Shown here piece after piece: positions 32,528 to 43,370 of a stretch of 64,000 nucleotides of DNA. Under the pieces are notes generated by a model that was not told where the DNA came from, searched no databases, and was given only the letters and a program-made list of their open reading frames with translations. This DNA is from Posidonia oceanica (lineage: Eukaryota; Streptophyta; Magnoliopsida; Alismatales; Posidoniaceae): positions 7,133,001 through 7,197,000 of the forward strand of contig JAZBRS010000013.1 of the NCBI GenBank assembly GCA_037176725.1. Direction: 5' to 3'. Positions within the stretch are counted from its first letter, which is position 1, and the number at the start of each line of letters is the position of its first letter. Position numbers and translations under genes: made by a program.

Positions 32528-33715
32528 ATGGGTTTCCCCACTCTAGTTACCCCGATGCATTACTCCGAGACCCTGCGAGAGTGGATTGGCAAGCTCACTG
32601 AATATGACCGCGAGAAACTGCGCCTGTGGGGCATTCCATCTAAACTTCTGAGGGCAGCTGATGTTGAAGTGAGCCGGCATCTCTTGTGCGCCACGGCAAG
32701 GTTCTAGAAACCGGCGTACCACATCTTTCGCTTCGGTAGAATAGAGCTGATGCCCACGCTGGAGGAACCGGATCTGTGGCTTCTCCAAGATCATGGGACC
32801 AATTGTTTTTGTAAGGCGTGACAGGCACATTGCAGTCCTGAGCCAACTGTCTGGGCTCTCTACTGAAGGCTGCCAGCAAAGACTAATCTGCACCAGTGGG
32901 CTCATGCCCATGCTCCGCCTAGCATACTTTGATGAGACTGTGGAAAAGCGTGCTGAACTCGGAGATGAGCTATGGCTCCGAGGATTTGTCACCTGCTTCC
33001 TAGGCGAGCTGATTTTCACGCATGGCCGGATGACGGTTGCAATCGAGATTGCACTCGCTGTGGTGACTCGGCAGATTGACTTGGCACTAGTTGTCCTAGC
33101 AGAGACTTATCGCGGACTGGACCGCGTCTCACATCGCTGCCGCCACTTCCACGGCTTCGGAGCACTTATACAGATTTGGTTGGCCGCACACTTAGAAATG
33201 GATATTCAGCGCCCCCAGGCGCATGCTTTTGAAACATACTGCAATAGCAGCCATGTCAAGACCATGAAGAGCGTCCAGAAGGAATATGAGAAGCTGTCAA
33301 AGCTGACGGATGATGTAGTAACTTGGCGTATCATCCCATCCGCAGCTGAGCCATTCACTGTCATCTTTGGCACCTGCGGCATGCGACTTGTGGTGCTACC
33401 AGGATTCACTGGTGGTGTGGAATATCACCCTATCTGGGTCATGCGACAATTTGGCTTCCAGTAGGGTACCTTTGTTGATAGCATAGCGCCGAGGCTTCTC
33501 CAGATCTATCCTCTCAGTTCAGCTGCCGCTACAATAGAGCTAGCTGACCTAATGCAGCATGGAGTGCAGTCGACGGACATCGCGGCTGCAAAAGGCTCAA
33601 GATGCACTCCTGAGTATGTCACGGGGTGTAGGGACTCTGGCTCATCAACGAGATCCCACCTGGCGTCCCCTTGTTCCTTGACTCTAGTAGATCAAAGAAG
33701 GCCCGAACAAGTTAA
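32528..33715 (+). pseudogene. Extra ORF downstream of integrase, DUF7745/plant mobile domain-like
   Basis: About 396 codons from MGFPTLVTPMHYSETLREW to a terminal TAA at 33713. Features recalling DUF7745/plant mobile domain proteins: FRFGRIELMPTLEE (their FxFG..EL.PTLEE signature), a central hydrophobic region (GFVTCFLGELIFTHGRM), RHFHGFGALIQIWLAAHLEM, and YHPIWVMRQFGFQ near the C-terminus. Broken by TAG after CATARF (near 32706), frame changes near 32770 and 33625, and TAG at 33465. The homologous frame in C stands in the same place, so it is part of the element. Function unknown; assignment is from remembered family patterns. Confidence 0.55.
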
Positions 33716-34269
33716 GGCATCTGTGCAGTTGCTTGCTTGTTCAGTTTTTGAGTCATGCTGTATCTCTTTTTGGCCTGGCATAGGTGTGTAACCAGAATTC
33801 AATCATTGCAAAGACGTTTCACGCCATTTGATTATGTTGCATGCCCAACCCTTTGCATATTTGTTCCTGCCAGGATGCTGCAGGAGATGCATCAGGCACT
33901 TCAGAGAGCCAGGAGCAACAACCAAGACTCTCAGCACAAGGGAGCTACAGGAAAGCTCCCCCTACAATCAATCTACATGCTAGAATCTCTGCAGACGCAT
34001 GCCATCAAAGCAAGCAAGCAGGCCACCAAGCGCCTTTGCCTGGATCAATCTTCGGGCTGGTACCTCTAACTACTCGTTTGGCAAACATGTCAATTTTGTT
34101 TACATTCTTTGCTTTTTCGATGCCAGGGATGCTTCGGCTATCCCCTGGTATCATTCTTGATACCAGGGACATCTTTTTTGCTGCCATGTGTTATCGCTCC
34201 CCTTTTCCTTCTCTTATTTTGGTCGGTAAGTCCGTGTGCTTACCGGTTGTTCTTTGCATGACTCCGTTT
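33716..34269 (+). other. 3' region of B before the array, with conserved hairpin
   Basis: Non-coding. It holds a single copy of the segment (34048-34077; minus strand GAGTAGTTAG...CCAGCCCGAA) that forms the 48-bp array in D. It also holds a hairpin at 34143-34168 with stems CCCTGGTATCA and TGATACCAGGG and loop TTCT. Confidence 0.65.
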
Positions 34270-35320
34270 GGTGCACGAAGTCCACTGCCTGTTTCCTCGT
34301 GCGAGGTTAGGCACGCTTGCTTCCTCGTGCGAGGACAAGTCTTTGCTTGACTCTGTGCAGACGGAGTCCTTTGCCTGTTTCCTCGTGCGAGGTCAGGCTC
34401 GCTTGCTTCCTCGTGCGAGGACAAGCCCTAGTGCAGCTCCATGCGGACGGAGTTCTTGCCTGTTTCCTCGTGCGAGGATCAGGCCTGCTTGTTCCTCGGC
34501 CGAAGACAAGCCTATGCGTGCCCCGACTCCGTGCGAACGGAGCCCCCCCGCCTGTTTCCTCATGCGAGGATCAGCCCCGCTTGCTTCCTCGTGTGAGGAC
34601 AAGCCCCCCTGGCGACTTCCCCCGCCTGTTTCCTCGTGCGAGGTCAGGCCCGCTTGTCCTTCGGCGAGGACAAGCCTTTGGCGACTTCGCTCCATGTGGA
34701 CGAAGTCCTACGCCTGTTTCCTCGTGCGAGGTCAGGCCCGCTTGTTTCCTCGGGTGAGGACAAGCCTTTGGCGGCTCCATTTAGTGCGAACAGAGTCCCC
34801 CGCCTGTTTTATCGTGCGAGGTTAGGCCCGCTTGCTTCCCCGATTGGGGACAAGCCCCCTTTGGTGGCTCCGTTGGTGCGAACGGAGTCCCTTATCTGTT
34901 TTCTCGTGCGAGGGTCAGGCCCACTTGCTTCCTCGTGCGAGGACAAGCCCCCTTTGGTGTCTCCATTTGGTGCACGGAGTCTCTTGCCTGTTTCCTCGTG
35001 TGAGGTCAGGCCCGCTTGTTTCCTCATGCGTGAGGACAAGCCCTCCCAGATTCCGTCCGCATGGAATCCCCCGCTTGCTACCTCGTATGAGGACAAGCCT
35101 TTTTCGGCTCTGTCTGCATGGAGAGCGTGCTTGCTTCCTCGGTCAAGGACAAGCCCCCTTTGGTGACTCCGTTTGGTGCACGGAGTCCCTTGCCTGTTTC
35201 CTTGTGCGAGGTCAGGCCCGCTTGCTTCCTCATGCGAGGACAAGCCTTTGCTCGGCTCCTTTTGCTGCACGGAGTCCTTCCCTATTTCCTCGTGCGAGGA
35301 TCAGCCCTTGCATGGCTTTG
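34270..35320 (+). repeat. Tandem array of B, about 90-bp CCTCG/CGAGG monomers
   Basis: About 11-12 diverged units of the form GCCTGTTTCCTCGTGCGAGG, then GGACAAGCC and CGGAGTC. Each contains near-palindromes CCTCGTGCGAGG. Reads open in several frames but is repeat, not a gene. Confidence 0.85.
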
Positions 35321-35798
35321 CTCCAGGCAGACGGAGCCCCGCTTGCCCTCCTTTCTCTTGCTTTCTTGCTTGCCTTACGGTTTGGCAGGAGGTGATGCCC
35401 CTCTTCCCTCGTGCGTTCTTGAATCCTGCCCCTTCTACGCAGCTCTGGTTGTCTGCTTGCTTCCTCAAGTGAGGACAAGCTGTTTTTTTCTGTTCCCTTT
35501 TGGACCGACAGCCCTAACTGCCTGGATGACAAGCACGTCAGTCTTGTCCGGCGCCGCTTTTTAGGCAAGTTTGGGCTAACCGCCAGCTTGCCTCCTTGCA
35601 TTAGCATCATTCTGCATTGGCATGCATTACATCTGCATCTGCATTTTGCTTGTGGCGGCGAGTCATGACTTTCGGTGCATTCGCCGGACAAGTGACTCCT
35701 ACCGTTAGCCTCTATGCTCCTGCCGGTGTCGGGTGGGGTGTCTTGTCAACCCTGAACCACGGTCTCGCTACGCTTGACCTCACTCAGGGAGGGGCATA
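35321..35798 (+). other. 3' end of B internal region with polypurine tract
   Basis: Non-coding. It includes a lone extra array-like unit at 35455-35480 and ends in the polypurine tract GGGAGGGGCATA (35787-35798), which primes plus-strand DNA synthesis next to the 3' LTR. Confidence 0.65.
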
Positions 35799-37808
35799 TG
35801 TAGACAACCCATTTTGACAGGTTTTTGGTTGGAGAATCTCTGGAAGTTGGCTCAGAAGAAGGTATGGCAATTCCATTTCCGAAACCCTAGCCAAAACCAA
35901 CCTAAAACAACCCAATTCCACTTCCCAAACCCAATCCAACCTAATCAAACACTTAAACCAAGCCCAAGCCCATTAGTAGCCCAGTTTACTGAGTTGCAGA
36001 CTCAGACGCCGCATGCACAAGCGACCAGACTTCGGCGCCATGCTAAGTGGTGACTGAGTTCGGCGCCACTGCAACCGGCGATTGGACTGTAACTCAGGCC
36101 ACCGCCCAAGCTTCCCTACCATGGCCGCTGCCGATCATCGGCCTCCTGACACCCCGTTCCCTCGCCACTTACTCGCCACTACCACCACGTGCTACACGCC
36201 AAGCGCCACTAACTTCCCTGCCACTGGTCACCCTCTCCGCCGGTGTCCATCCCACTCACCTCCTCCTCACTGCCACCTCCGTTGAACTCCCTGCCACCGA
36301 CGATCATCGCTGTCCTCCCTCTGCACACACTTACTTCCTCGGCATGTAGACCCTCTCATAGCCTCTCACACGACTGCCTCTGTGCCTCGCTTGCCACGCC
36401 GTCCTTCCTTTTCTCTTCCAGCTGTTTGAACAAAACCCCATGGCCACCGCTTGAACCCAGGACCTTTTGCTCACTTTGCAACCACCGCACCTACATTTTG
36501 AGAGTCCCCAGAGAAAATTCGAGCCTCCCAGAGCGTTCCTCACTCTTCCTTGTGCGATCCCCAGCTTTCCAGAGTGATCCTTAGCCTCCCTAAGTCTCAC
36601 CATTTTCCTTCTTCTTCCTCTCCAGCGAGCTTCCTTAACCTCTGTCTGCAACTTCGGCAAGCCACAGAGGTGGTTCCTCTCACTGCATTGCATGTTTGAG
36701 GGTCTGGGAACGTTCCCGAACCTCCTCCCTTCGCAGTCGTAATGGCCGCTTCCCTTCTTGCGCCCTCAACCGTGCCAACGGCTGAGGAGGCACGGCAACG
36801 TCGGCGAGGTGCTGGCAGAGGCGGGAAAGGGACGCCTGTCCCTTTTCTCAGCCTGCGAGCATTCCCTCACATCCCCCTTAGTCCCTCGGAGCCTCCTGTA
36901 TGGTTTGTTAGGTCGTTGGCCGCTCGCACGGTCGGCCTCTAGCAAGCCACGACGGCGCAAAGAGGCGGAGGTGGGTGGAGTGCCACAAGCCACCATTTTC
37001 CACTCCGAAGGTGTGGTTGGGTTCGTGGGAACGTCGTCGAGGTTTTCCAATCCTCCCCGGCCTTTTCTGCATCATCTGGAGCACGCAGTTCACCGTTGAA
37101 GTCCGTCCACCGGACTGCCAGGTTAGGCGTTGCTCCAAGCGGCGACTGACCTGCAACTTCAGCTGCCGTCGGTCGACGCTCCAGGCGATCCAGGCCACCA
37201 TTTTGCTTGCTATTTGTTTCTGTGTGTTTGTAAACGAATGCTCTTTAATTTCGCATATTTAGTTGCTTGTTTCGCATCGTGTGTGGAGCGGGATTTGGCT
37301 CCAAAGTCCACCATTTGGTCTGCCGAGTTGCAAAGCTGACGCCGCTCCAAGCGGCGACTAAGCTGCAACTTAAGCAAACCACCGGTCGGACTTTGCGCCG
37401 GTGTATCTCATTGCCTGGACCTCCGTTTTGCATGATTTTTATTTCTTTGTCATCGTGGTTTATTGCTCTACATGTTTGCATCATTAGTTTTAATCTTGCA
37501 TGGTTTGGGTGCGAGAGCTGGCCTTGAAGTTTGGTCAGGACTGCCAGTCGAGCCGCCGCTCACACAGGTGACTCGACTGTATTTCTCAGCAGTCCACCGG
37601 CTTGACTATAGGCCGCCGTAGCTTGTGACCCATATTGCCATTTTGCAAAGCAACTGCATGGTTTTGATCGTGGATATGCCATCTATATTTCTACATACTT
37701 AGTTCTTGATTTCGCATAGTCCACATGCTTTGATTTTAGCAGCAAAAGTCCCTGCTTGGCAATACTGTGCATGGCCTTGTCGCCTGGGAGTCTGGCGATT
37801 GGGTCAGG

Positions 37809-40800
37809 TGTAGACACCCCATTCTGACAGCCTAGAGGTTGGTTGTTCTCTTTCACAGGCTCGTGTGGATTCTGGAATGGCATCCCTTTTCTAACCCATT
37901 TTTCTAACCCATTTCTAAGCCCAAAACCTTGCCCAAGCCCTAGAAGCCTTTACCAAGTCTTTTTTACAACTTTTACAACCCTTCTGGGCCCAAGCCCAAG
38001 CCCATTTGTAGCTTGTGCCACCTGAGTGTGTTGGATGCTGGAATAGGCAGCGTCCAACATTGGACGCGGCCTGTGCTAGCGTCCAACGTTGGACGCTCTC
38101 TGGTCTGGCGTCCAACGGCTTGGGTGCAGCAGCGGCTGCTCCGCCCCCTTCGGCTCATCGCCCGTCCTCTCCACCGCCTCCCCGCACTTACTACCCGTCC
38201 CTTCCTCCACTCCACGCCATCCACTACCTTCCAAGCTTGAGTAACTACCCATCTTCTCCAGATCAGCCCCTAATCTGCTCTCTAACCTCTCTCTGCCATT
38301 GCTGACTTTTGCCGCCCACGCTTGCCACCGCCCTGCCCTCGCTGGACTTCTGACACCACCCATGCCCTCCTCTGACATCCCTCGTGGGCTTCCCACACTC
38401 ATCCGCACCTGGCAGCACCTGTAATTGCCAGAATTCGGCTTGCAAACACCTTTGCCAACACTTGAACCCATGCAAGCTGCAACAAAACCAGATGATCATG
38501 CCTTTGCCACAGTCACCACACAGAGCTGAGAGAGGATTTGCCACTTCCGAGAGCAAGAGCGATATCCCCTCTCCGTCCTCGACCAGTTGCCGACCTCTCT
38601 GGAGCTCCGAGCTGCTTAGAAGACCTTGCTGAAGTAGCTGCTGTCAGCACACCTACAACTCCGGCAAGCTAGGTGGAGTCGTCGGTCCAGACCGCCAAAC
38701 GGTAAGCTTCCTATCCCCTTTAGTCTTGCATGCTTAGTAGTACGTCCTCATGCATTTTTACATTTTTTTGAATCTTTTTGGTCGAGATTCGCGGCCAAGA
38801 GGAAGTTCAGTGTGTTGGACGCACTAATTGGTCTGGTGCGTCCAACGTTGGACGCCTGCTCTAGCAGTGTCCAACACTCTGTTTTGCTTTGCCCTTGTTT
38901 TAATGTTTCCCATGCTTTATCATTGCATGCCTGTCTGTAAATCCATGCCAAGTGCTTCCTTAAGTGTTCCCTGTTGCCATGCCATGCTTTTTAGCTTATT
39001 CCATGCTTGTTTGAATCCTTTTTGCATGCTTAATGTCCATCTGTCTCCTACTTGCGTTGGACGCCAGGGTGAGCCGCGTCCAACGTTGGACGCTGGTTCA
39101 CCTAGCGTCCAACATATCTGCTAGCTGTAGCTTGCTGCCATGCCCATATCATGCATATTTTTGATGCTATTTTGTGATCCATGCCTGCTTAGAGATGCCT
39201 GGCCCCTATGGCAACCATGCTTAGGTTTGCTAGGATCTTTTTAAGTAGTTTACTTCTTTTTGCAAAAGTTCTTAATCTTCCATCTCTTATGCATGTTCTT
39301 CCTTTCTTGCTTTCCTTGACTCAAGTGCTTTCTATGCATGCTTCTGTTCATTCTTACCTGCCTCTATTATGTCTGCATGCATATAGGTGGGGTAGAGCTG
39401 AGCTCCCCCTTTAGTACAGGTAAGTCTGCATGCTCTGGTCGTTGGACGCTAGAGCCTTCAGCGTCCAACGTTGGACGCTACTGGCTCTAGCGTCCAACAT
39501 CCTGGCTCTTCATCTTGCTGTTTAAAGCAAGTTTAATGCCCTGATCTTGCTTGTTTGCTTGCCTCCTTTGTTTCTATGCATGTCTAGCCTCAGTAGCAAC
39601 TGTTCTTTAATTTCTGTGGATTATCTTGGCTATTTTATGCATGCTTCTTTGTGTGTTGTGCCTCCCAGGGCGTTGTACATTGCTGGTGCTGGTGTCCAAC
39701 ATTGGACGTCGGCCTAGCTTGCGTCCAACGACCTGGTTGTGTCTTTGACCTGGCACAGGCCACAGGTAAGGTTTGATTGTTCATTTTATGCCTCCCTTGT
39801 TTGCTTGTTTGCCCCATGTTCACCCCCAGTAGCCCAAATGCATGATCCCTATTCTCATCTATCATTTGTATGCTCCTTTCTCTCCTCTGTCTTCTGATCT
39901 TGTTGGACGCCAGCCACTCTGGACGCCTAGCTTATAGGCGTCTAACGTTGGACGCCCAGCTTATAGGCGTCCAACAACCTGCATGCTTTAATCCTTGATT
40001 CTGGCTTGCTCCTTGCTCTGATTCCTCTTCTAATCTTCTGTTAGGTTAGTCTTGCATGTCAGGCACCCATTTAGTTGCATTTCTGCATCTGTATTGCATC
40101 CATGTAGCTAGAATGCACTGTTTTTCAAAAATTGCATGCTATCTGCCTGCAGCAGGTGTTGGACGCCAGCAATGCTAGCGTCCAACGTTGGACGCTGGTG
40201 TTGCCAGCGTCCAATACTTGCAGATGGCTGACAACCATTTTAAAGCGCCGATTTCGCTTCGCTCGCCATTTTCTACATTTTTCGCTTCTTTGGATTGCTG
40301 TGACCCCTATGCCTGTGGCCCACCCCTTTGTTTTGGTTTTGCACCCCGCTTCACATCGTTTTCCGTGCTTTGCCCCGTTTTCCGCATTTTGCATCGTTTC
40401 TCGCTCCACTGCATAGTTTTCCACGCCCCTTTGCATTGTTTTCTGCTCTTTGCTTCGTTTTGCATGTCTCACATTGTTTTCCGCATTTTCGCACCGTTTT
40501 CCGCACCTGCTTTTGCTTTATCGCTTGCATGTCACTTGCATTGCTTGGTTTCCTCACGGTTTTGCTTTATCGCTTGCATCTGCATATAGGACTATGATGC
40601 TTATTGCTTAGGAGTTCTCACGAACCAGGGTCCGCCCAGTTTGGAACACTAGCAGCGTGGCTGAGCATATAGATAGCACGTTTATTTCCAATGCATAGCA
40701 GGTAGGCATTTATGGCATTTAGGCATTAGGCTAGCAATTCCCTGCATTAGCGTGAGATTGCCTAAGAAAGACCGACTCTCGGACGTATCGGGGTGCCTAA

Positions 40801-41164
40801 CACCTTCCCCGTGCGTAACAGGAGTCCTTGCCCTTTCTCTTGGCTCGCATCGACCTTTCCATTATCCTAGGCATGAGTCATAGTAGAGCATAGCAGAGTC
40901 TAGCTCAGCATTGCATCCCTTTGCCTCTCATTGCATTCGGTTTTGCATGTCTTTTCATGCTTAACCCCCGGTTTTCCTTGTCTTCCAATCCAATAGACCT
41001 GGTGGCGACTCCGAATTGTCTTATAATTTCTTTTCTTTTCTTTTGCCAGCGTTTCCGAGTCGAGTTTCTTCCCTCGGATCCAGCCGCATATAGTGAGCCT
41101 ATTTTGATCGGTGCACACAAGCTTTGGTAATGTGCATGGACGATCAGAATTCAGGATTACTACA
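37809..41164 (+). mobile_element. Solo LTR (S) with TCAGG target duplication
   Basis: 3356 bp from TGTAGACACCCC to GGATTACTACA, flanked by TCAGG at 37804-37808 and 41165-41169, with no internal region. It is the product of LTR-LTR recombination of another element of this superfamily. Shared box at 40790-40836. No gene inside. Confidence 0.92.
38050..40195. repeat. Dispersed 18-bp palindrome in the solo LTR
   Basis: GCGTCCAACGTTGGACGC, perfect or with one or two changes, at 38050, 38079, 38838, 39076, 39461, 39692, 39939 and 40178. Most are flanked within 15-30 bp by half sites (GTTGGACGC or GCGTCCAAC), giving nested hairpins. Confidence 0.88.
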
Positions 41165-42084
41165 TCAGGCGCCACGTTCAGTGGCGACCTGGGTCAGTTG
41201 TTGCTCTCAGCGGTGACTTGGTTGCAGTTTAAGCAGTGGGCCACGCCACTCGCTTGCCGCCGCCCCGCTTTGTTGACCACCTTATTTTTATGCTAGTTTC
41301 ATGTCAGAGCATGCATTCTTTATTGCTTTATCGCCGATTTTGCGTTTCGCATGATTTACATAGCCTCCTTGGCGATGATTGTCGCTGCATTGGTAGCAGG
41401 AGAGTGCTCTGTGTCGCCAATTCCATCGGCGATAGGCACGACCGCCCCTTGGTCCGGCGACTCCAGCAGCAATCCAGGCAGTGAGCATAGCCGTCCCCAC
41501 TGCCGCTCCTTAGTTTTTATCTACTCCCTTTGGCTTTAGTTTTGCTTTTCTTGCTTGCTTATCGCCTGTTTGCAACACTTTATCTTAACTTTATTGCTTT
41601 TAAACAAGGTTTGCTAAACATTACATGGTTTATTAATTGCATCTTGCATACCGCCTTAGGGCGAATATAAACCGACGTTTCACGCCAACATTTGCCACAA
41701 TTGCGGATCAGTTAAGAAAGACCGATTCCTTGGACATGTCGGGGGTACCTAACACCTTCCCCGCACGTAATAGGAGTCCTTGCCCTTTCCTTGGACTGCA
41801 GTGACCTTGTGTTACGCATTTGCATTGATTTTCGCATGCTTCTAAAATGCATAGATTTTCCCTGCACCTTCTTTATACAGTTTTCCTAATTTTCCTATTT
41901 TAATAAATCAGGTGGCGACTTTGTGTCTTTTCTTTATTTCTCTTTGGCTTTCGTCTCTGCTTTTCGGTGTTTTTGAGTCGAGTTTCATTCCTCGGATTCA
42001 CCCGCATTTAGTGAACCTACTTTTGGTCGGTGCACGCGAGCTTTGGCATCGTGCATGGACGATTCGATTTTCAGGATTACTACA

Positions 42085-42893
42085 TTAGGTCTCTGAAGTT
42101 TAATATTTGTTCCAGAGTGTAATTTTGCATGAACAGATTATAGTTTATGTTAAAATGAACTACTTTAGTTTATTTTAATTGCATTTCAGTCCATGTTTCC
42201 ATGCTTTAATGATTAAATGTTTCTAGAAAGCTTGTTTAAGGGTGATTTAGATTGACATTTTGGGCTTAATTATCTGAATATTTTATCCATGTGGTTTTTA
42301 CATATTTTGGATAAATTGATAATTATTTTTACATATTACATCTAAGGACAAATTGGACCTATGTGTGACAATTTTATATCCATGCTATCAAGGAATATGC
42401 CTTAGTTATTTTAACATGTCATAAAGTTATTTTAGCATGATTAAAGAGGTTTTACATATATTTTGTCCAACTTTAAGTTTTCATGAATGCCACGTAATTT
42501 TTACTTTTAATTTGGATGACTTGGAATCTCACCTACGTGACACTAAGTAAGAAAAATTGATTGTATTAATTACACAAGTCTAGATTTAAATCTAATAAGA
42601 ATGGTGTTCGAACTTGCATTTAGATAAATGAGATTAACAAGTCTTCGCCAACGTGAAATTGTTATGCTTATATCTAAATGGGTGGAATAATTCTGTTTGT
42701 ATAATTAATATGGAACAATTTAGTATCCAACGATGTAATGTTACATAGATATTTATGCATGCAGAATTAGTTTCATGTTTATTTAATTTATAGCATGTTG
42801 TTTCATCTGCCAACGTAGAGTTATGATGCTGCTATTGTTAAATATAAAGTTTTAATGTAAGTAATTTTTGCAGCTTTTTCTGTTGATAGAAGC
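42085..42893 (+). other. Leader of Copia-like element G, right half
   Basis: AT-rich continuation of 18653-19383. The first 5 bp are the TTAGG duplication. No ORF. A CAG acceptor-like site lies at about 42873. Confidence 0.45.
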
Positions 42894-42951
42894 ATGATTA
42901 GAGTACCTTTGTTGAATGACACAAATTTCCTTGAATGGAAGGAATCCTTAC
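42894..42951 (+). pseudogene. Start of Copia-type gag, cut by LTR F
   Basis: ATG followed by IRVPLLNDTNFLEWKESLL, resembling the N-terminus of plant Copia gag (L-N-x-x-N-F/Y-x-x-W-K pattern). The reading is lost at the F insertion. The short stretch limits certainty. Confidence 0.5.
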
Positions 42952-43370
42952 TGTCCCTATGACCATCCTCGTGACGTTGTCGGATGACCGACACGACGGA
43001 TGAGGGTCACAGATGATCGGTGGGTGGATCCAAGGAAGGAATGCTCGACTCGAAAACACCGGGAAAACACCGAAAAAAGCAAAAGGAGTCGCCAGCTAGT
43101 CTATTAAATCGGAAGACGAGGAAAACTGAAGAAAGCATAAAAAGCATGCAAATGCTGCTAAATACGTGACTCGTGCCAATAGATAAGGGCAAAATGGTCA
43201 TTACAGGCCAAAGAAAAGGTAAGGACTCCTGTTACGCATGGGGATGGTGTTAGGCACCCCTATGCGCCTAGAATCGGTCTTTCTAGGCTTTTTGCTCGCA
43301 TATGCGGGAATGTCGGCAATTAATGCCGATTAATATTTGCCCGTGGACGGTAATACTATGCCATGATGAA
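42952..43370 (-). mobile_element. LTR fragment F, interrupted by element C
   Basis: 3' end of a minus-strand Tat-type LTR. It has the shared box at 43220-43260 and the CGACTCGAAAACACC motif near its end. The left limit, at TGTCCCTATGACC, is uncertain by several bases. Since the left flank is Copia gag and not a primer site, it is a 3' or solo LTR. C cuts it at 43370. Confidence 0.6.

Larger units (their letters stand above)
19384..42084 (+). mobile_element. Full-length Tat-lineage Ty3/Gypsy element B
   Basis: 22.7 kb element with both LTRs, target duplications, primer site, gag, protease, RT, RNase H, second RNase H, integrase, an additional DUF7745-like frame, a tandem array and a polypurine tract. 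The order PR-RT-RH-second RH-INT is the Tat-lineage hallmark. Every reading frame is broken, mostly by nonsense transitions. A rough hand comparison of the first 150 bp of the two LTRs gives about a dozen differences, chiefly transitions, so the insertion is not recent. A solo LTR lies inside its 3' LTR. Confidence 0.92.
35799..42084 (+). mobile_element. 3' LTR of B, interrupted by a solo LTR
   Basis: Begins TGTAGACAACCC and ends GGATTACTACA at 42084 before TTAGG. 35799-37006 and about 41581-42084 align with the 5' LTR. 37007-37803 and 41170-41580 (about 1.2 kb together) have no counterpart there, so they are either lost from the 5' LTR or gained here. 37085-37640 holds irregular repeats of about 220 bp around CTCCAAGCGGCGACT. 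Confidence 0.85.

Noticed and set aside
34268..35564. Cys/Arg/Ser-rich ORFs of up to 187 codons in B's array
   Set aside because: They are open frames of the CCTCG/CGAGG tandem repeat, present in several frames at once.
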